Below are positions 16,231 to 23,759 of a stretch of DNA of 64,000 bases, piece by piece (positions within the stretch are counted from its first letter, which is position 1; each line of letters starts with the position of its first letter). Below the pieces are notes generated by a model, which saw only the letters and a list, made by a program, of their open reading frames with translations, ran no database searches and was not told the origin of the DNA. The stretch lies in contig OY970224.1 of the NCBI GenBank assembly GCA_963714035.1, positions 2,976,001 through 3,040,000 of the forward strand. The letters run 5' to 3'. This DNA is from DATFVB01 sp963714035. GTDB lineage: Bacteria > Acidobacteriota > Thermoanaerobaculia > UBA5066 > DATFVB01. Made by a program: the position numbers and the translations under genes.

Positions 16231-16557
16231 ATGGAAATCCAGGAGAGCCCCTCGCAGGCGCCGCACCGCCAGCCGCGGTACATGGCGATTTTCTGGTGGC
16301 TGCTCGCGCTGACGGTCCTCGAGGTGCTCGCCTCGATGAAGCTTCCGCTCGGCGAGGGCCCGAAGATCGTCCTTCTGGTGTCGATGGCGGTCGTGAAGGC
16401 GCTGCTCGTCGCCCTCTATTTCATGCACCTGAAGTTCGAGCGGCTGAGCCTGGGGGTGACGGTGTCGGTGACCCTCGTGCTCGCGCTCATTCTGGTCACG
16501 GCGAACCTGATGCAGTGGCTCTTCCATTCGCCGTCCACCGTGATGCCCCCCCACTGA
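16231..16557 (+). CDS. coxD: Cytochrome c oxidase subunit IV (prokaryotic, CoxD type)
   Basis: A 108-residue protein with three hydrophobic helices. The conserved KALLVALYFMHLKFE stretch is diagnostic of the bacterial COX4_pro/CyoD-like family. The ATG at 16231 has an unusually strong purine-rich ribosome site (GAGGAGGAGAG). The role is a non-catalytic subunit that stabilises the oxidase. It is followed by coxC after 25 nt. Confidence 0.9.
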   Translation: MEIQESPSQAPHRQPRYMAIFWWLLALTVLEVLASMKLPLGEGPKIVLLVSMAVVKALLVALYFMHLKFERLSLGVTVSVTLVLALILVTANLMQWLFHSPSTVMPPH

Positions 16558-16582
16558 CCGAGAGAACGAGGAGACGAACGAC

Positions 16583-17179
16583 ATGGAAGTGATGACCCTC
16601 ACGCACGGGATGGAGACCGAAGGCGGCGTCGGCCTTCCCGACAAGAAGCTAGGGATGTGGGTGTTCCTCTGCTCGGAGGTGATGTTCTTCACCGGCCTGA
16701 TCGGCGGCTACATCGTCCTGCGGTTCGGCTCCCCGATGTGGCCGGTGCCGAGCACGGTGTTGAACGTCCCGCTCACCGCCTTCAACACGTTCCTGCTGAT
16801 CTGTTCGTCGGTGACGATGGTCCTCGCGCTCTCCGCGATCCAGCGCGGCGACGAGGCGAAGATGAAGCGGTTCCTCGTCGCGACCTGCCTCATCGGGGCG
16901 AGCTTCCTCTCCGTCCAGGTCATCGAGTACCGGCATCTCCTCTTCGTCGAGCATTTCACGCCGTCGAAGAGCCTCTTCGGATCGGTCTTCTTCACGACGA
17001 CCGGATTCCACGGCTTTCACGTTTTGTGCGGGGTCATCTGCATGACCTTCGTGACGATCAAGGCGTTTCGCGGCAAGTACAGTCAGGCCGATCACCAGGG
17101 CGTCGAAAACATCGGTCTGTACTGGCACTTCGTCGATCTCGTCTGGATCCTCCTGTTCACCGTCATCTATCTCATCTGA
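16583..17179 (+). CDS. coxC: Cytochrome c oxidase subunit III
   Basis: A 198-residue five-helix subunit III. Characteristic segments are KLGMWVFLCSEVMFFTGLIGGY, the short loop FGSPMWPVP, GSVFFTTTGFHGFHVLCGV and the closing YWHFVDLVWILLFTVIYL. It forms the lipid-lined entrance for oxygen and supports proton uptake in the D pathway. The gene order II-I-(assembly)-IV-III is typical of bacterial aa3 operons. A weak 6-bp hairpin (AGCGCC/GGCGCT, 17179-17195) begins at its stop but has no T-tract. Confidence 0.95.
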   Translation: MEVMTLTHGMETEGGVGLPDKKLGMWVFLCSEVMFFTGLIGGYIVLRFGSPMWPVPSTVLNVPLTAFNTFLLICSSVTMVLALSAIQRGDEAKMKRFLVATCLIGASFLSVQVIEYRHLLFVEHFTPSKSLFGSVFFTTTGFHGFHVLCGVICMTFVTIKAFRGKYSQADHQGVENIGLYWHFVDLVWILLFTVIYLI

Positions 17180-17270
17180 GCGCCTCAACGGCGCTACTTG
17201 ATCTGACGAGGCCCGTGAGCCGGCTCACCTCTCCCCGCAGGCCTTCGCCGCGCGGGAGCGGCTTCCGGTC

Positions 17271-17960
17271 GTGACGACCCGTCCCGGCTTCCGCTTCCGA
17301 AGCCCGGCGGGCGCGGCGATCCTGGCGGGTCTGATCCTTCTCGTCTTCTCCGCGGGTTTCTGGCTGAAACGTCTCGCGGACCGGCCGGCCGAGGCGCTTC
17401 CCGATCTGGGTCCGGTCCCGGCGTTCACCGCGCGCGACGGGCGAGATCGGGTCCGGGCCAACGCGGACCTCGCCGGGAGGATCTGGCTCGCGGACGCGGT
17501 GACTCCGGATTGCGGCGGCTGCCTCGTCCGCAGTCTCCGCATGGCCGACCTGCAGACCTCGTTCGCGAAAGCCGACATCGTGCTCGTGACGTTCGTCTCC
17601 GATCCGAAGTTCCAGCCGGCCGCGAAGCTCGACGAGCTCGCCCGCACGTTCGGAGCGGCTCCGGGACGCTGGATCTTCGTGGCGGGCGATCCTCCGTTCG
17701 CGGGAGATCGATTCGTCCTCGTCGACGGCGTGGGACGCCTCCGCGCGTCGGTCGCGGACACCGATCCGGCGCTCTCGTCGCGGCTGCTGGACGCGGCCGG
17801 CGATCTGCTCCGGGAAGCTGGCGCGGCGATGCATCGAGCCGGGCGGGCGCGTGCCGCTGGCCAGCCGCACGACGTACATTCGTCAGTACGCCTTAGCGGC
17901 CGGCCAGCAACCCGCATCCCGCCGGGCTCGCGCCTCGGCCGCGCCTACGGGTTGTCGTGA
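17271..17960 (+). CDS. SCO1/SenC-like thioredoxin-fold protein with a repeat-encoded tail
   Basis: A 229-residue frame with GTG start. An N-terminal membrane anchor (residues 13-30) is followed by a thioredoxin-like domain. WLADAVTPDCGGCLVRSLRM carries a CxxC pair at the place of the SCO CxxxC copper site, then IVLVTFVSDPKF and RFVLVDGVGRLRA. The conserved SCO histidine before the last strand is absent here (FAGDRFVLVD), so copper delivery to CuA is doubtful and a thiol-disulfide role is equally possible. About the last 46 residues (from 17820) are encoded by R1 copy D and look unlike any SCO. The natural stop may have been displaced by that element. It lies 91 bp after coxC. Confidence 0.68.
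   Translation: MTTRPGFRFRSPAGAAILAGLILLVFSAGFWLKRLADRPAEALPDLGPVPAFTARDGRDRVRANADLAGRIWLADAVTPDCGGCLVRSLRMADLQTSFAKADIVLVTFVSDPKFQPAAKLDELARTFGAAPGRWIFVAGDPPFAGDRFVLVDGVGRLRASVADTDPALSSRLLDAAGDLLREAGAAMHRAGRARAAGQPHDVHSSVRLSGRPATRIPPGSRLGRAYGLS
17820..17936 (-). repeat. Dispersed hairpin element R1, copy D (117 bp), inside the SCO-like frame
   Basis: Read on the minus strand it starts GAGGCGCGAGCCCGGCG and ends CTCGATGCATCGCCGCGCC, aligning with copy A throughout. The stem arms are GCTGGCCGGCCGC and GTGCGGCTGGCCAGC, with the usual GTAC-containing loop (GGCGTACTGACGAATGTACG). The element overlaps the last part of the SCO-like frame. Positions 17825-17850 are identical to the reverse complement of 21558-21583. 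Confidence 0.72.
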
Positions 17961-18041
17961 ATCGAGTCACCTCTTGACGGTAGTCGCCCGGCAGATGGGA
18001 GGCGGCGTGGCCGCTGGCCGAGGCCCCGCGGCAAGCGGGCG

Positions 18042-18770
18042 CTAGAGATTCTTCGGAACGCTCGCGAGCGGACGGCCGAAGCGCGAGAGGCGCGGGCCCT
18101 TGAGGATCTCCGGATGCCAGCTCCAGAAGATGCCTTCCGCCTTGCCGAGGAGATCGGACACGGGGCGCGGTCCGAAATAGCGTGCGTCGCGGCTGTCGTC
18201 GCGGTTGTCTCCCATGAGGAACACGGAGCCCGCGGGAACGGCGATCGGGCCGAACGTCCGCATCGCGGGACGGCCGGGCAGGACCTGCACCGGGTGGAGC
18301 CTGCCGGAAAGATCCTCCGTACCGACCCACCGGAAAGGCTCGTCGTCGCTCGGAGCGACCGGCCGCATCCGGAGCGGCTGCGGAGCGCCGTTGACGAAGA
18401 GCCGTTCGTTCTGGAGGCGGATGACGTCGCCGGGAAGGCCCACGACGCGCTTGACGAGCGGGATCGCGCCGCCGTCGGGATTGCGGAGCACGACGACGTC
18501 GCCGCGACGCGGAGCGCCGGTCCGGAAGAGCCGGATCGCGGTGAACGGGAAACGGACCTGGTAGGCGCATTTCAGGACGAAGACGCGGTCGCCTTCGAGG
18601 ATCGTCGGCTTCATCGATCCGGTCGGGACCTGGTACCAGTCGGCGAGGACGGAGCGCCCGGTGAAGAGGAGGAGCGCGATCAGCGCGAGCTGGCGGAGCT
18701 CCCGCAGGAGCCTCGCCACCCGGGTCAGCGGAGCCTCGGACACCTCGGGTTCGGGAAGATCGTCCGGCAT
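18042..18770 (-). CDS. lepB: Signal peptidase I
   Basis: A 242-residue type I signal peptidase with one N-terminal membrane helix (about residues 26-45) and the S26 catalytic dyad: Ser52 in QVPTGSMKPT and Lys107 in LVKRVVGLPGD. GDNRDDSRDARYFGP is the conserved box E. It cleaves Sec and Tat signal peptides on the outer face of the inner membrane. It is convergent with the SCO-like gene and divergent from the small CPLC protein (70-bp spacer). The protein is somewhat shorter than E. coli LepB because it has only one membrane helix. Confidence 0.95.
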   Translation of the reverse strand: MPDDLPEPEVSEAPLTRVARLLRELRQLALIALLLFTGRSVLADWYQVPTGSMKPTILEGDRVFVLKCAYQVRFPFTAIRLFRTGAPRRGDVVVLRNPDGGAIPLVKRVVGLPGDVIRLQNERLFVNGAPQPLRMRPVAPSDDEPFRWVGTEDLSGRLHPVQVLPGRPAMRTFGPIAVPAGSVFLMGDNRDDSRDARYFGPRPVSDLLGKAEGIFWSWHPEILKGPRLSRFGRPLASVPKNL

Positions 18771-18840
18771 GGGAGCCGAAGGCTACACGCCGCGCGGAGT
18801 GTCGTCAAACGGCGCTCCCGGGCGGCCCGGTTGCGATACG

Positions 18841-19155
18841 ATGCGCCCGATGTTTCGCCGCGCCTCGCTCCTCCTCCTGTCCCTCTCGATCGCCGCCACG
18901 ACACGGCTCGCCGAGGCGTGCCCCCTCTGCGCCGACAATCTCGCCAACGACGCCTACGGGAAGAATCCGACCCAGCTCGGGCGCGGCTTCTTCTGGTCGA
19001 TCATCTTCATGATGGCGCTCCCGTTCCTCACCGTCGGATTCGTCGCCATGCGGATCGTGATCGCGAGGCGCCGGCGAACGGGCGCGGCTTTCCCGGCGGC
19101 CTCTCCGGCCGCGGGAGAAACCGGCGCGATGGGGTTCCCCGAAGCCTCTTCCTGA
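18841..19155 (+). CDS. Small signal-peptide/CPLC membrane protein of unknown function
   Basis: A 104-residue protein. A signal-like segment (residues 1-26) ends just before ACPLCADNLANDAYGKNP, so a CxxC pair would lie at the mature N-terminus on the outside. One membrane helix (FFWSIIFMMALPFLTVGFVAM) and a short basic, then Ala/Gly-rich cytoplasmic tail follow. ATG at 18841 is taken; an in-frame ATG at 18850 is also possible. I do not recognise a named family. It is followed after 22 nt by a DUF420 gene, whose relative CtaM is a cytochrome oxidase biogenesis factor, so a redox or metal role in respiratory assembly is a reasonable guess. Confidence 0.65.
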   Translation: MRPMFRRASLLLLSLSIAATTRLAEACPLCADNLANDAYGKNPTQLGRGFFWSIIFMMALPFLTVGFVAMRIVIARRRRTGAAFPAASPAAGETGAMGFPEASS

Positions 19156-19177
19156 CCCGGAAGCGGTCCATCCCGCC

Positions 19178-19600
19178 GTGATCCCTTACGACAAGCTTCC
19201 CGCGGTGAACGCGGCGCTGAACGCTCTCTGCGCCGTGCTGCTCCTCGTCGGTTTCGGTTTCATCCTTCGCCGCCGCATCGCCGCGCACCGGCGGACGATG
19301 AAGACGGCCTTCGTCGTGTCGGTTCTCTTCCTCGCGAGCTACCTGACCTACCACGCTCATGCGGGAGTCCATCGATATCCGGGAACCGGATTCGCGCGAT
19401 CGCTCTATCTCGCGATCCTCGCCACCCACACGGTGCTTGCCGTCGCGGTCGTTCCCCTCGTTCTCCGGACGCTCCATCTGGCGAACCGCGGCCGCTTCGT
19501 CGAGCACCGCCGGATCGCCCGCTGGACGCTGCCGATCTGGTTCTACGTGTCGGTGACGGGCGTGGTCGTGTACGTGATGCTCTACCATCCCGGCCGATGA
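19178..19600 (+). CDS. DUF420 membrane protein (YozB/CtaM-like)
   Basis: A 140-residue protein with four membrane helices and conserved histidines in SYLTYHAHAG, LATHTVLA and EHRRIARWTLP, the pattern of the DUF420 (PF04238) family. A Bacillus member, CtaM/YozB, is needed for an active caa3-type oxidase. Here the gene lies close to, but outside, the cox operon. The GTG start at 19178 gives the expected length. Its stop overlaps the next gene by 4 nt. Confidence 0.85.
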   Translation: MIPYDKLPAVNAALNALCAVLLLVGFGFILRRRIAAHRRTMKTAFVVSVLFLASYLTYHAHAGVHRYPGTGFARSLYLAILATHTVLAVAVVPLVLRTLHLANRGRFVEHRRIARWTLPIWFYVSVTGVVVYVMLYHPGR

Positions 19601-20247
19601 GCATCGCCACCGGCGCCGCGACGTCAGCCGTTTCGGCGCTCCTCCGCGCGTACGACGCGACGTGGCGCACCGAACGGGTGCACGCGGAGCGGTGGGAGCG
19701 CCTCCGCGCCTCCGGCGACCCGTTCATCTTCGCGCTGTGGCACGGGCGGATGCTCGTACCGATCTGGGCGCATCGCGGGCAGCGCGCCGCGACGATGGCG
19801 TCGAAGTCGAAGGACGGCGAGATCATCGCGCGATGGCTCGCAGCGCACGGCTACGTTCCGGTCCGCGGCTCCACGAACAAGGGGGGGGCCCGCGGGATCG
19901 TCCGGCTGGCGCGTCTCGTCGCCGAGGGACACGCGGCCGCGCTCACCGTCGACGGACCGAAGGGGCCGCCGCGCGTCGTGCAGGAGGGAATCGTGACGCT
20001 CGCTCGCCGGACCCGGGCCTGGATCCTGCCGATCTCGGCGGGCGCGACGCGGCCGAGGTTCCTGAAGTCGTGGGATCGCTATCTCGTTCCGAAGGCCTTC
20101 TCGCGGAACTTCGTCGCTTACGCCGAGCCGTTTCGCCTCGAGAGGCTCGACGATGCGGCCGCCTGCGCCCGGATCAAGGAAGGGATCGACTCGGCGACGG
20201 CCGAAGCGGATCGGCTGGCGGGCGTGACCCCGCCCCCGCCCTGGTAA
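19597..20247 (+). CDS. DUF374 lysophospholipid acyltransferase-like protein
   Basis: A 216-residue protein of the DUF374 group, distant relatives of lipid A/PlsC-type acyltransferases. Visible landmarks are FIFALWHGRMLVPIW (the H residue of the acyltransferase active site in ALWHGR), SKSKDGEIIA, VRGSTNKGG, and LTVDGPKGPPRVVQEG, which is diagnostic of the family. No membrane helix is obvious beyond the N-terminus. It is likely to transfer acyl groups in envelope lipid synthesis; the substrate is unproven. It overlaps the DUF420 stop (ATGA). Confidence 0.85.
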   Translation: MSIATGAATSAVSALLRAYDATWRTERVHAERWERLRASGDPFIFALWHGRMLVPIWAHRGQRAATMASKSKDGEIIARWLAAHGYVPVRGSTNKGGARGIVRLARLVAEGHAAALTVDGPKGPPRVVQEGIVTLARRTRAWILPISAGATRPRFLKSWDRYLVPKAFSRNFVAYAEPFRLERLDDAAACARIKEGIDSATAEADRLAGVTPPPPW

Positions 20248-20361
20248 CCGACGGGGGGGCTTCCGTCATCGGCGGGCGTCCGATAGGGGCTTTCAGGGAG
20301 AGTGGGTCGGGCCGACGAGTAACCATTGCCGCGAATGGATCCGCTTCGGGGTAGCGAACTT

Positions 20362-20805
20362 TCACGAGGCTTTCTGGGGCACGAGCTCCTCGAGCGACTC
20401 TTCCTCGTTCCAGTGAATCCCGCAGGCGGCGAGCAGCGCCGAGTCCCTCTTCGCGAGATCGCCCCGCTCTTCGGCGCGGACGATCCAGAACTTCCGGATC
20501 GGGCTCGTGAGCACGCGGTTGGCGAACTCGAGCCGCAGCCCCCTCGCAGCGACGACGCGCGTCTGGATGATGCTCCCGCCCCAGGTGCAGCCGTTGATCG
20601 CCGTTCGCGCCGGACCGCCGCCGTTGCGGTCGAACCAGCCGCCCGCCACCTGATAGCTCGCGTCGTCGGCGACGCGAATCGTGTACACGGAGTTCTCGGT
20701 CTCGACGACGACGCGGTCACCCCGCCGGAGCTCCGCCTTGCGCACGGCCTCGCACTGCTCGTCGTGGCCGAGAATCCGGGACAGCGTCCGCGCGACGATC
20801 GTCAT
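20362..20805 (-). CDS. Conserved-looking protein of unknown function
   Basis: A 147-residue soluble protein from the ATG at 20805 (an upstream in-frame ATG at 20835 would add ten residues). I do not recognise it. The middle is beta-rich (RRGDRVVVETENSVYTIRVA, DASYQVAGGWFDR, GCTWGGSIIQTRVVAARGL) and the end is charged (FWIVRAEERGDLAKRDSALL). There are two Cys, no signal peptide and no membrane helix. It is convergent with the DUF374 gene (114-bp gap without a clear terminator). Coding-type third-position GC and an uninterrupted frame support a real gene. Confidence 0.6.
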   Translation of the reverse strand: MTIVARTLSRILGHDEQCEAVRKAELRRGDRVVVETENSVYTIRVADDASYQVAGGWFDRNGGGPARTAINGCTWGGSIIQTRVVAARGLRLEFANRVLTSPIRKFWIVRAEERGDLAKRDSALLAACGIHWNEEESLEELVPQKAS

Positions 20806-20975
20806 CGAAGGGCGCTCGTTGCAACTCCCGTGCACGGGGCCGGACGGCCCTCTCGGGGAAGCGATCGTTCCGTCTCGCTGCGACGCACGAAAAACTCTGT
20901 CCCTATTGTACGCGCCTCGCGCCGGAGGAGTCTCGAATTTCCATGTTGCGGCTGGAGAAACGTCCTGCAGTTTTC

Positions 20976-21004
20976 AGAACCGCCGGGCTCGATGCGGCGG
21001 TTCT
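20976..21004. repeat. Perfect inverted repeat in the intergenic repeat region
   Basis: AGAACCGCCG, a 9-nt spacer and CGGCGGTTCT form a perfect 10-bp stem. It sits in the 792-bp gene-free stretch 20806-21597, just upstream of R2 copy 1. No T-tract follows. Apart from this stem, R2 copy 1 and an R1 fragment, I see nothing in the stretch. Confidence 0.5.
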
Positions 21005-21081
21005 CGGAACGTGATGCCGCTGAGGCGGGTCGAGAGCCGAGCGAGACGCGCGCCCACAGACAGCCCCCTTTCGGGCGCCGG

Positions 21082-21499
21082 AGCGGTCGAGCCGCACAAT
21101 GCCGCGAGCGAAGCGAGCCGCTGCGCTACTTCTCCCGGCGGGAGAAGGTGGCGGCTGCAAGCCGCCGGATGAGGGCAGGAAGGCGAGCCGCGAAGGTTGA
21201 ATTTAGCGCGCGACAGAGTCGCAGCCACGAAGTGGCCAGCGCGCAGCGCTGAGCGCGTCAATCGCCGCGCACGCTAGTGCGCGAGCACATCGCGGAAAGT
21301 GTGAGCGCAAAGCGCGCATGCGCGCGGCGCGCTCTCTCCTGAGCGAAGCGAAGGACCTGGCAACCGGAGCAGATCCTTCGTCGCTTCCGCCTTCGCTCTG
21401 CGAGCTACGGCGGACAAGTCGCTCCTCAGGATGACATGCTCCGGAGGTCCGCGATCTGGGAGGCCGGCGCGTTCCAGCGGAGCGCGCGCGTCGGCCGAC
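21082..21499 (+). repeat. Long hairpin-rich repeat R2, copy 1 (about 418 bp)
   Basis: Nearly identical, in inverted orientation, to 24658-24993. Shared parts include AGCGGTCGAGCCGCAC, GGCGGCTGCAAGCCGCC (7-bp stem, 3-nt loop), CTCTCCTGAGCGAAGCGAAG and AGGATGACATGCTCCGGAGG. Copy 1 has about 90 extra bases (21198-21287) that consist of successive small hairpins: CGAC-AGA-GTCG, GCCAC-GAA-GTGGC, GCGC...GCGC and GCGCAC-GCTA-GTGCGC. It is not coding; frames through it give only CHPERSEGS-type spurious peptides. Confidence 0.8.
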
Positions 21500-21557
21500 A
21501 GGTTCTGCGACCTGGGATCAGCCGGGAATGTCGGACCCAGCGACGAAGCGCGGTGAG

Positions 21558-21583
21558 GCGCCCGCCCGGCTCGATGCATCGCC
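21558..21583 (+). repeat. Fragment E of dispersed element R1 (right end only)
   Basis: 26 nt identical, in inverted orientation, to one end of R1 copy D (17825-17850), containing GGCTCGATGCATCGCC. It lies between R2 copy 1 and the end of mqnE. The rest of the element is missing. Confidence 0.6.
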
Positions 21584-21597
21584 ACGTCGGCCGACGG

Positions 21598-22710
21598 TCA
21601 GGCGGCGGGGCGGACGACGCGCCGATACTGGCTGTCCCGCTCGAACGGCTCGCGTCCGGTTTCCCGGATCATTTCCTCGAACGCCGGACGGGTCATGCCG
21701 ATCTCCGTCTTCGCGCCCGCCGCGTGCGTGATCGTTTCTTCGACGAGCGTCCCGACGAGGTCGTCGGCCCCGAAGGAGAGCGCGACCTGGGCGAGCTTCG
21801 TCCCGATCTGGATCCAGTACGCCTTCACGTGCGGGAAGTTGTCGAGCATCAGGCGGGAGGCGGCGATCACGCGGAGATCGAGCTGGCCCGAGGTCTCCGG
21901 GAGGTACGCGAGCGGCGTGTTCTCGGGATGGAACGCGAGGGGAATGAGCCCCGTGAATCCGCCCGTCTCGTCCTGGAGCTCCCGCAGCCGGACGAGGTGG
22001 TCGACCCGTTCCTCGACGGTCTCGACCGATCCGTAGAGGATCGTGGCGTTGGTCCGGACGCCGTTCTCGTGGCAGACCTTCGCGACCTCGAGCCACCGTT
22101 CGCCCGAGATCTTGTTCTTGCAGATCACGTCGCGCACGCGTCGCTCGAAGATCTCCGCGCCCCCGCCCGGACAGGAGTCGAGCCCGGCCTCCTTCAACGC
22201 GAGAACGGTGTCTCGCAGCGACCGCTTGCCCACGCGCGCGATCCAGTCGATCTCGACCATCGTCCAGGCCTTGAGGTGCACCGCGGGGAACTCCCGTTTC
22301 AGCGCGGAGAGAAGATTCGTGTAGTATTCGAACGGCCAGTAGGGGTGCAGCCCGCCGACGATGTGGAACTCCGTGACCGCCTCGGTGTATCCCTCGCGGG
22401 CGCGCCGAACGCACTCGTCGATCCCCATCTCGTAGCCGCCCGGCTCGTTGACCTTCTTCGCCCACGCGCAGAGCGCGCAGTCGACCCAGCAGAGGTTCGT
22501 CGGGTTCAGGTACCGATTGACGTTGAAATAGGCCGCGTTTCCGTGCTCGCGCTCGCGCACGTGGTTCGCGAGCCGCCCCACGCCGAGGAAGTCGCGGGTC
22601 GTGAAGAGCGCCACACCGTCCTCGAAGGAGAGCCGCTCCCGGGCGGCGACCTTCTCGGCGATCGGCAGGAGGTCGGAACGACGAAACGATCCGGTCAGGT
22701 TCTCGATCAC
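21598..22710 (-). CDS. mqnE: Aminofutalosine synthase MqnE (radical SAM)
   Basis: A 370-residue radical SAM enzyme. The cluster motif is CWVDCALC (CX3CX2C, Cys74, Cys78, Cys81). FHIVGGLHPYWPFEYY is typical of MqnE rather than MqnC. It joins 3-[(1-carboxyvinyl)oxy]benzoate to the 5'-deoxyadenosyl moiety of SAM, giving 6-amino-6-deoxyfutalosine in the futalosine route to menaquinone. Start codon is GTG. It is isolated: no other mqn gene is in the window, and R2 repeats lie on both sides of this four-gene segment. It implies menaquinone as respiratory quinone. Confidence 0.93.
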   Translation of the reverse strand: MIENLTGSFRRSDLLPIAEKVAARERLSFEDGVALFTTRDFLGVGRLANHVREREHGNAAYFNVNRYLNPTNLCWVDCALCAWAKKVNEPGGYEMGIDECVRRAREGYTEAVTEFHIVGGLHPYWPFEYYTNLLSALKREFPAVHLKAWTMVEIDWIARVGKRSLRDTVLALKEAGLDSCPGGGAEIFERRVRDVICKNKISGERWLEVAKVCHENGVRTNATILYGSVETVEERVDHLVRLRELQDETGGFTGLIPLAFHPENTPLAYLPETSGQLDLRVIAASRLMLDNFPHVKAYWIQIGTKLAQVALSFGADDLVGTLVEETITHAAGAKTEIGMTRPAFEEMIRETGREPFERDSQYRRVVRPAA

Positions 22711-22714
22711 CCGT

Positions 22715-23455
22715 TCATTCTATCTTCCCGCCTCCGGGCCGCCGCTCGAGCCAGTCGAGCGTGCGCTGCCACGCGTCGACGGCGGCATCCGCGCGATAGG
22801 AGGAGCGGTCGTCGTTGAAGAAACCGTGTCCCGCGGCCGGGTACGAGACGATCTCGAACGTCTTTCCGAGCTCCCGCAGGCGCGCGCCGACCGCGTCGAC
22901 GTCCGCGGCGGGAATCGAGGCGTCTTCCGCGCCGAAGAACGCGAGGACCGGGCAGGTGATCCGATCGGCTTCCGGAAGGAGCGGCTGGAGCTTCATCCCC
23001 GGCCGTTCCCGGACGATTCCGCCTCCGTAGAAGCACACGGCCGACGCGACGTCCGTCCGGCAGGCCGCCAGAAACGCGGCGAACCCTCCGGCGCAGAAGC
23101 CGACGGCGGCGACGCGGTCGCCGTCGACTCCCGGATCGGCGCGAAGGACGTCGAGAACGGCGCGGAGGTCCGCGGCGATCCCGACGTTGGTGAGCGCCGC
23201 CAGATGGGGACGGACGGCGGTGAAATCGCCGTAGCCGAACGTTTTACCCGGGCCCTCCCGATGATAGAGCTCGGGCGCGACGGCGACATATCCCTCCCGG
23301 GCGAAGCGCCGGCAGAGCGACCGGACGTGGTCGTCCACGCCGAACGCCTCCTGGAGCACGACGACGGCGGGATTCCGGTCCCCGGCCGGCGGCGCGGCGC
23401 GATGGGCTTCCATCGGACCGTCCGGCGTGTCGATCACGATCCGTTCCTCGGTCAT
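22715..23455 (-). CDS. Dienelactone hydrolase family protein
   Basis: A 246-residue alpha/beta hydrolase. The ATG at 23455 follows an AAGGAGAG ribosome site; the longer open frame upstream is not family-like. The dienelactone hydrolase active site is recognisable: Cys nucleophile in VGFCAGG, Glu in QEAFGVDDHVR, Asp in GAEDASIP and His in AAGHGFFND. Such enzymes open lactone or ester bonds and are often general esterases; nothing in the context points to aromatic degradation. It ends 4 nt before the mqnE start, so the two may be co-transcribed. Confidence 0.9.
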   Translation of the reverse strand: MTEERIVIDTPDGPMEAHRAAPPAGDRNPAVVVLQEAFGVDDHVRSLCRRFAREGYVAVAPELYHREGPGKTFGYGDFTAVRPHLAALTNVGIAADLRAVLDVLRADPGVDGDRVAAVGFCAGGFAAFLAACRTDVASAVCFYGGGIVRERPGMKLQPLLPEADRITCPVLAFFGAEDASIPAADVDAVGARLRELGKTFEIVSYPAAGHGFFNDDRSSYRADAAVDAWQRTLDWLERRPGGGKIE

Positions 23456-23534
23456 GGCTCTCCTTGCGACGAGTCCGAAGAGTATCGCTTTCGGGCGCGG
23501 CCCGGCGCCCCGTTCCGCGCGGTATGATCGGCCC

Positions 23535-23759
23535 GTGGGTCCGGTATGGAAGCTCGTCAAAGGCGCGAAGGATGCCTGCTCGCAATGCGGGAAGGAGATC
23601 GTCGATTATCCCGCCGTCGGGCGCGTCGTCGACTTCCAGTTCCTCGTGTCGGAGCGATTCTGCTGGGACTGCTACCGGTACAACGCCGCCTTCCTCGACG
23701 AAGTCGACCCGCAGTCGCTGCATCCGTACCAGCCGGTCACGAAGCCCCTGATTCCCTGA
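23535..23759 (+). CDS. Small two-CxxC (zinc-ribbon-like) protein
   Basis: A 74-residue protein starting with GTG at 23535. Two CxxC pairs (ACSQCGKE near residue 16 and RFCWDCYRYN near 44) are spaced as in a zinc ribbon. The rest is hydrophilic and ends in a Pro-rich tail (HPYQPVTKPLIP). Family unknown to me. It is divergent from the dienelactone hydrolase gene, and its 3' end overlaps the end of the convergent EamA gene by 23 bp. Confidence 0.6.
   Translation: MGPVWKLVKGAKDACSQCGKEIVDYPAVGRVVDFQFLVSERFCWDCYRYNAAFLDEVDPQSLHPYQPVTKPLIP

Noticed and set aside
21140..21330. A series of regularly spaced hairpins considered as a CRISPR array or integron attC sites
   Set aside because: Units differ in sequence and spacing, there are no identical direct repeats with unique spacers, and no cas or integrase gene is nearby.
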